DNA from: Filomicrobium sp.
Lineage (GTDB): Bacteria; Pseudomonadota; Alphaproteobacteria; Rhizobiales; Hyphomicrobiaceae
Direction: 5' to 3'
DNA length: 7,210 nucleotides
NCBI GenBank assembly: GCA_030607105.1
Contig: JAUWFF010000053.1
Coordinates: forward strand, 1 to 7,210
Of this stretch, positions 5,449 to 7,210 are shown one piece after another. The position numbers were made by a program, and so were the translations under genes. The first letter of the stretch is position 1, and every line of letters starts with the position of its first letter. Below the pieces are notes generated by a model. The model saw only the letters and a program-made list of their open reading frames with translations. It did no database searches and was not told the DNA's origin.

Positions 5449-6987
5449 ATGTCCGTTTCTAAGGACCAGATCCTGTCTGAACTACGCCGTGTGAAGGGCC
5501 CTGAGCTTGAGGGCAATATCGTTGATTTAGGTCTGGTGTCAGAGATCCTGCAAAAAGATGACCGAGTCTACTTCTCGATCACGGTACCACCCGAGAAGGC
5601 CGAGGAACTCGAGCCGCTGCGGCAGGCGGCGCAAAAGGTGGTTTCGGAAATCGACGGCATTGCCGGGGCGACTGCTGTGCTGACAGCGGAGGCGCAAGCA
5701 GGAACGGCGGGCGCCAACCAAGGCAGTCCGGTCGGCGGCGGTGTGCAGGACAGTCCCCGTGTCGCGGAAGCGCGGGCGCGCATGCCGGGTCAAACGAACG
5801 GCGCGCACGTCAACGGGCAACAGCAGCAGCAGGTGCCGCAAGCGGGAGCTGGCGCTCAAACCGACGGCATGCCGAACGTCAAGCACCTCATTGCCATTGC
5901 CTCCGGGAAAGGCGGTGTCGGCAAATCGACAACCACCGTGAACCTGGCGCTTGGCCTGCAGGCGATCGGGCTCAAGGTCGGCATTCTCGACGCCGATATC
6001 TTCGGGCCTTCACAGCCACGCCTATTGGGGATCACCGGCCGGCCGACGGCGGCCGACGGTAAAATTGTCAATCCGCTGTCAGGCTATGGTCTGAAAGTCA
6101 TGTCGATGGGCTTCCTTGTTGAAGAAGGACAACCCATCGTTTGGCGCGGACCGATGGTCGTTCAGGCGTTGCATCAGATGCTGTTCCAGGTGGCGTGGGG
6201 CGAGCTTGATGTCGTCTTGATCGACATGCCGCCAGGCACCGGCGACGTGCAGTTGACGATGGCGCAGCAGGTGCCTTTGTCGGGAGCGGTGATCGTTTCG
6301 ACACCCCAGGATCTGGCTTTGATCGACGCGCGCAAGGGCCTTGCCATGTTTGAGCAGGTTAACGTTCCGGTGCTCGGCATCGTCGAGAATATGAGCACCT
6401 TCGTCTGTCCCAAGTGCGGCGAGGAAAGCCATATCTTCGGACATGGCGGCGCGCGCATCGAAGCACAAAAGCTCTCGGTTCCATTCCTTGGCGGGGTACC
6501 GCTGCATATGGAGATCCGCGAGAAATCCGACAACGGGCAGCCGATCACAGCGACCGCGCCCGATAACCCGCACTCACAGATCTACCGGGACATCGCCGCG
6601 CGCGTTTGGTCGGAAGTCGAGAAAGCGACCGGGCATGGCGTTGCGCCGCCGAAACTGGATCTGGCCGAAGATGGGAAGTCGCTTGATGTCACCTTTGACG
6701 ACGGTAGGACCTTCACGCTCTCAGCGGAAATGCTGCGCGTGATGAGTCCGTCGGCGGAAGTGCAGGGGCATTCGGCGGACCAGCGCGTTACCGTTCCCAA
6801 AAAGAGGAACGTCCGTATTACGCAACTGCAGCCAGTTGGCAATTACGCCGTCAAGATCCACTTTGACGATGGGCACAACACCGGGCTCTACGCGTGGAGC
6901 TACCTGGAGCTTCTGGGCGAAGAAAAAGAGCAACGCTGGGCGGCCTATCTGTCGGAACTCGAAGAGAAAGGCTACGATCGCGGGTAA
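5449..6987 (+). CDS. Mrp/ApbC/NBP35-family Fe-S carrier ATPase with C-terminal DUF971 (HCF101-like)
   Basis: A 512-residue cytoplasmic protein that, by family, binds and passes on Fe-S clusters using ATP. The start is ATG 5449, with GGGAG 11 bases upstream; a GTG at 5347 would add 34 unlikely residues. Domain order: a MIP18/DUF59 domain (about 5-80, with GNIVDLGLV); a Gly/Gln-rich linker with five Gln (124-128); a P-loop domain (144-395) with the deviant Walker A SGKGGVGKST (152-161), DADIFGPSQPRLLG (181-194), LIDMPPGTGDVQLT (257-270) and the cluster-binding pair CPKC (Cys320, Cys323); then DUF971 (about 401-490), with DGRTFTLSAEMLR, SPSAEVQGH, VGNYAVKIHFDDGHNTGLY and WSYL. Most bacterial Mrp proteins end before DUF971. 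The three-domain order is that of plant plastid HCF101. It is divergent from fdhD. A link to formate dehydrogenase cluster supply is inference; general housekeeping is equally possible. Confidence 0.95.
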   Translation: MSVSKDQILSELRRVKGPELEGNIVDLGLVSEILQKDDRVYFSITVPPEKAEELEPLRQAAQKVVSEIDGIAGATAVLTAEAQAGTAGANQGSPVGGGVQDSPRVAEARARMPGQTNGAHVNGQQQQQVPQAGAGAQTDGMPNVKHLIAIASGKGGVGKSTTTVNLALGLQAIGLKVGILDADIFGPSQPRLLGITGRPTAADGKIVNPLSGYGLKVMSMGFLVEEGQPIVWRGPMVVQALHQMLFQVAWGELDVVLIDMPPGTGDVQLTMAQQVPLSGAVIVSTPQDLALIDARKGLAMFEQVNVPVLGIVENMSTFVCPKCGEESHIFGHGGARIEAQKLSVPFLGGVPLHMEIREKSDNGQPITATAPDNPHSQIYRDIAARVWSEVEKATGHGVAPPKLDLAEDGKSLDVTFDDGRTFTLSAEMLRVMSPSAEVQGHSADQRVTVPKKRNVRITQLQPVGNYAVKIHFDDGHNTGLYAWSYLELLGEEKEQRWAAYLSELEEKGYDRG

Positions 6988-7102
6988 GCTGGCTTCGGCT
7001 GGGACTTCAGAGTTTGCCGCCGCTCTCGAATAACTAGCAGGCAAGGGAACTCTTGGCGCGTGCCATTTCGTTTCGGGCTTTAGGGCGAGCAGCTGCGGTC
7101 CC

Positions 7103-7210
7103 TCACATGCCGCCATCGATCAACACGCGCCGATAGGACTCCCGAACACGGGCGATGGGATGGCCGAAACCGGATATCACGGTAGCATGTAACGACAAGA
7201 TTGTTTCGCC
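7103..7210 (-). CDS. Possible C-terminal end of an unidentified gene (cut by window edge)
   Basis: A minus-strand frame is open from the right edge and stops at TGA 7103-7105, giving 35 residues that include GETILSLHATVISGFGHPIA and end in RRVLIDGGM. It has a protein-like composition, but 35 codons without a stop is not strong evidence. I do not recognise the family. If real, it is convergent with the Mrp-family gene, leaving 115 bases between them in which I see no convincing terminator hairpin. Confidence 0.3.
   Translation of the reverse strand, partial: GETILSLHATVISGFGHPIARVRESYRRVLIDGGM

Noticed and set aside
7082..7103. AGGG/CCCT arms around GCAGCTGC after the Mrp-family gene, considered as a terminator.
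   Set aside because: The arms are separated by mismatches, the inner palindrome leaves almost no loop, and no T-run follows.

Overview
The window looks like a piece of a GC-rich alphaproteobacterial chromosome. A Hyphomicrobiales-type organism is my inference from the gene families and codon style, not from a marker gene. Nearly every recognisable gene points to one job: maturing a molybdenum (bis-MGD) formate dehydrogenase and supplying iron-sulfur clusters. The structural formate dehydrogenase genes are not in the window.

Layout. At the left edge, reading leftwards and cut by the window end, is the N-terminus of the 4Fe-4S protein usually found in formate dehydrogenase gene clusters (1-333, TTG start). 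Divergent from it, after about 160 bases, is a two-gene unit encoding a DUF3305 and a DUF3306 protein (496-1754, ATGA overlap). Convergent with that pair is a five-gene minus-strand operon, read from right to left. It runs fdhD (sulfurtransferase that activates formate dehydrogenase), mobA (guanylyl transfer to molybdenum cofactor), mobB (GTP-binding partner), an exported protein with a degenerate subtilisin-like fold, and a small DUF3144 protein. The first four genes are tightly packed: fdhD/mobA overlap by ATGA and mobB/pseudo-subtilase by TAATG. Across a 286-base intergenic region, divergent from fdhD, is a P-loop iron-sulfur carrier of the Mrp/ApbC/NBP35 family (5449-6987). It has an extra C-terminal DUF971 domain, the domain order of plant HCF101. 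The right edge holds only the possible C-terminal end of an unidentified minus-strand gene.

How it fits together. MobA and MobB complete the bis-MGD cofactor, and FdhD carries sulfur to it for insertion into formate dehydrogenase. The Mrp-DUF971 protein could supply Fe-S clusters to the same enzyme or to others. DUF3305, DUF3306 and the 4Fe-4S protein are known companions of formate dehydrogenase whose exact roles are not settled.

The least expected parts are three. The subtilisin-like protein appears to have lost all three catalytic residues yet is translationally coupled to mobB. The FdhD lacks the usual CxxC in its sulfur-carrier loop and has a CxxC further on. The Mrp protein has HCF101-like architecture. 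I saw no mobile element, CRISPR array, tRNA or rRNA.
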